A program made the translations under genes and the position numbers. The notes beneath the pieces are model-generated. The model was not told the DNA's origin. It was given only the letters and a program-made list of their open reading frames with translations, and did not search any database. DNA of 64,000 nt, from the NCBI GenBank assembly GCA_946902875.1, contig OX336339.1, positions 1,978,397 to 2,042,396 on the forward strand. Direction: 5' to 3'. Shown here piece after piece: positions 63,984 through 64,000 of this stretch. The first letter of the stretch is position 1. Every line of letters begins with the position of its first letter. This stretch comes from Nematopogon swammerdamellus (Eukaryota; Arthropoda; Insecta; Lepidoptera; Adelidae).

Positions 63984-64000
63984 GTATGGTTTGTTAGAAA

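Overview
The window is nuclear DNA of an insect, most probably a moth or butterfly. That taxonomic reading is an inference from the repeat content: RTE LINEs ending in (GATGAT)n, interspersed elements containing gtgcgagtcgaactcgcgca-type and ggcccacttgcaccaac-type sequences, and dense modular SINEs. It holds one large host gene on the + strand whose small exons sit in repeat-filled introns, plus the first exon of a probable second gene inside the last intron.

Main gene: 18 coding exons between 12667 and 63983 join in frame into about 1067 codons of an axonemal dynein heavy chain. They run from just before the AAA1 Walker A motif to just after the AAA4 Walker B motif. Order and wording fit the DNAH2 family (inner-arm I1/f dynein, 1-beta type) best. 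No exon of the tail or linker is visible upstream of 12667, and the gene continues past 64000. AAA1, AAA3 and AAA4 P-loops are canonical; the AAA2 P-loop is degenerate (GDTNTAKS).

Layout. 1-12.6 kb: no coding sequence recognised; a 69-bp tandem array passes into a ~125-bp array (1.29-4.35 kb), and there is a promoter-like patch at 9.43-9.67 kb. 12.6-18.2 kb: AAA1 exons; the second is preceded by a ~70-bp-arm palindrome and followed by a 166-bp tandem array made from the exon itself. 18.5-27.3 kb: a nested pile in which a LINE tail was hit by a jockey-like LINE (12-bp target duplication), which was itself hit by a near full-length LINE and a SINE. 28.4-38.6 kb: AAA2 exons, a three-stem foldback element, and tandem copies of the 3' half of one exon. 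38.6-52 kb: an R4/Dong-like LINE and the exons for the rest of AAA2 and for AAA3. 52-64 kb: remaining AAA3 and AAA4 exons, a 21-bp minisatellite, a 32-bp array copied from an exon/intron junction, a THAP-like first exon, and the AAA4 P-loop/Walker B exon at the right edge.

SINEs form two groups, named here only for this report. SINE-A ends in gtcagtttccata(A)n and carries either or both of two 5' modules: a gtgtggggcc hairpin module, and a tRNA-like/5S rRNA-like module. SINE-B has a tRNA-like head, and its last ~110 bp resemble the 3' end of the intact LINE at 21.3-25.0 kb. The two groups share a middle segment.

Most unusual: three introns of this one gene contain tandem arrays built from the adjacent exon edge including its 5' splice site (15.5, 34.3 and 57.8 kb); and the SINE-A head combines tRNA-like promoter boxes with the internal control region of 5S rRNA.
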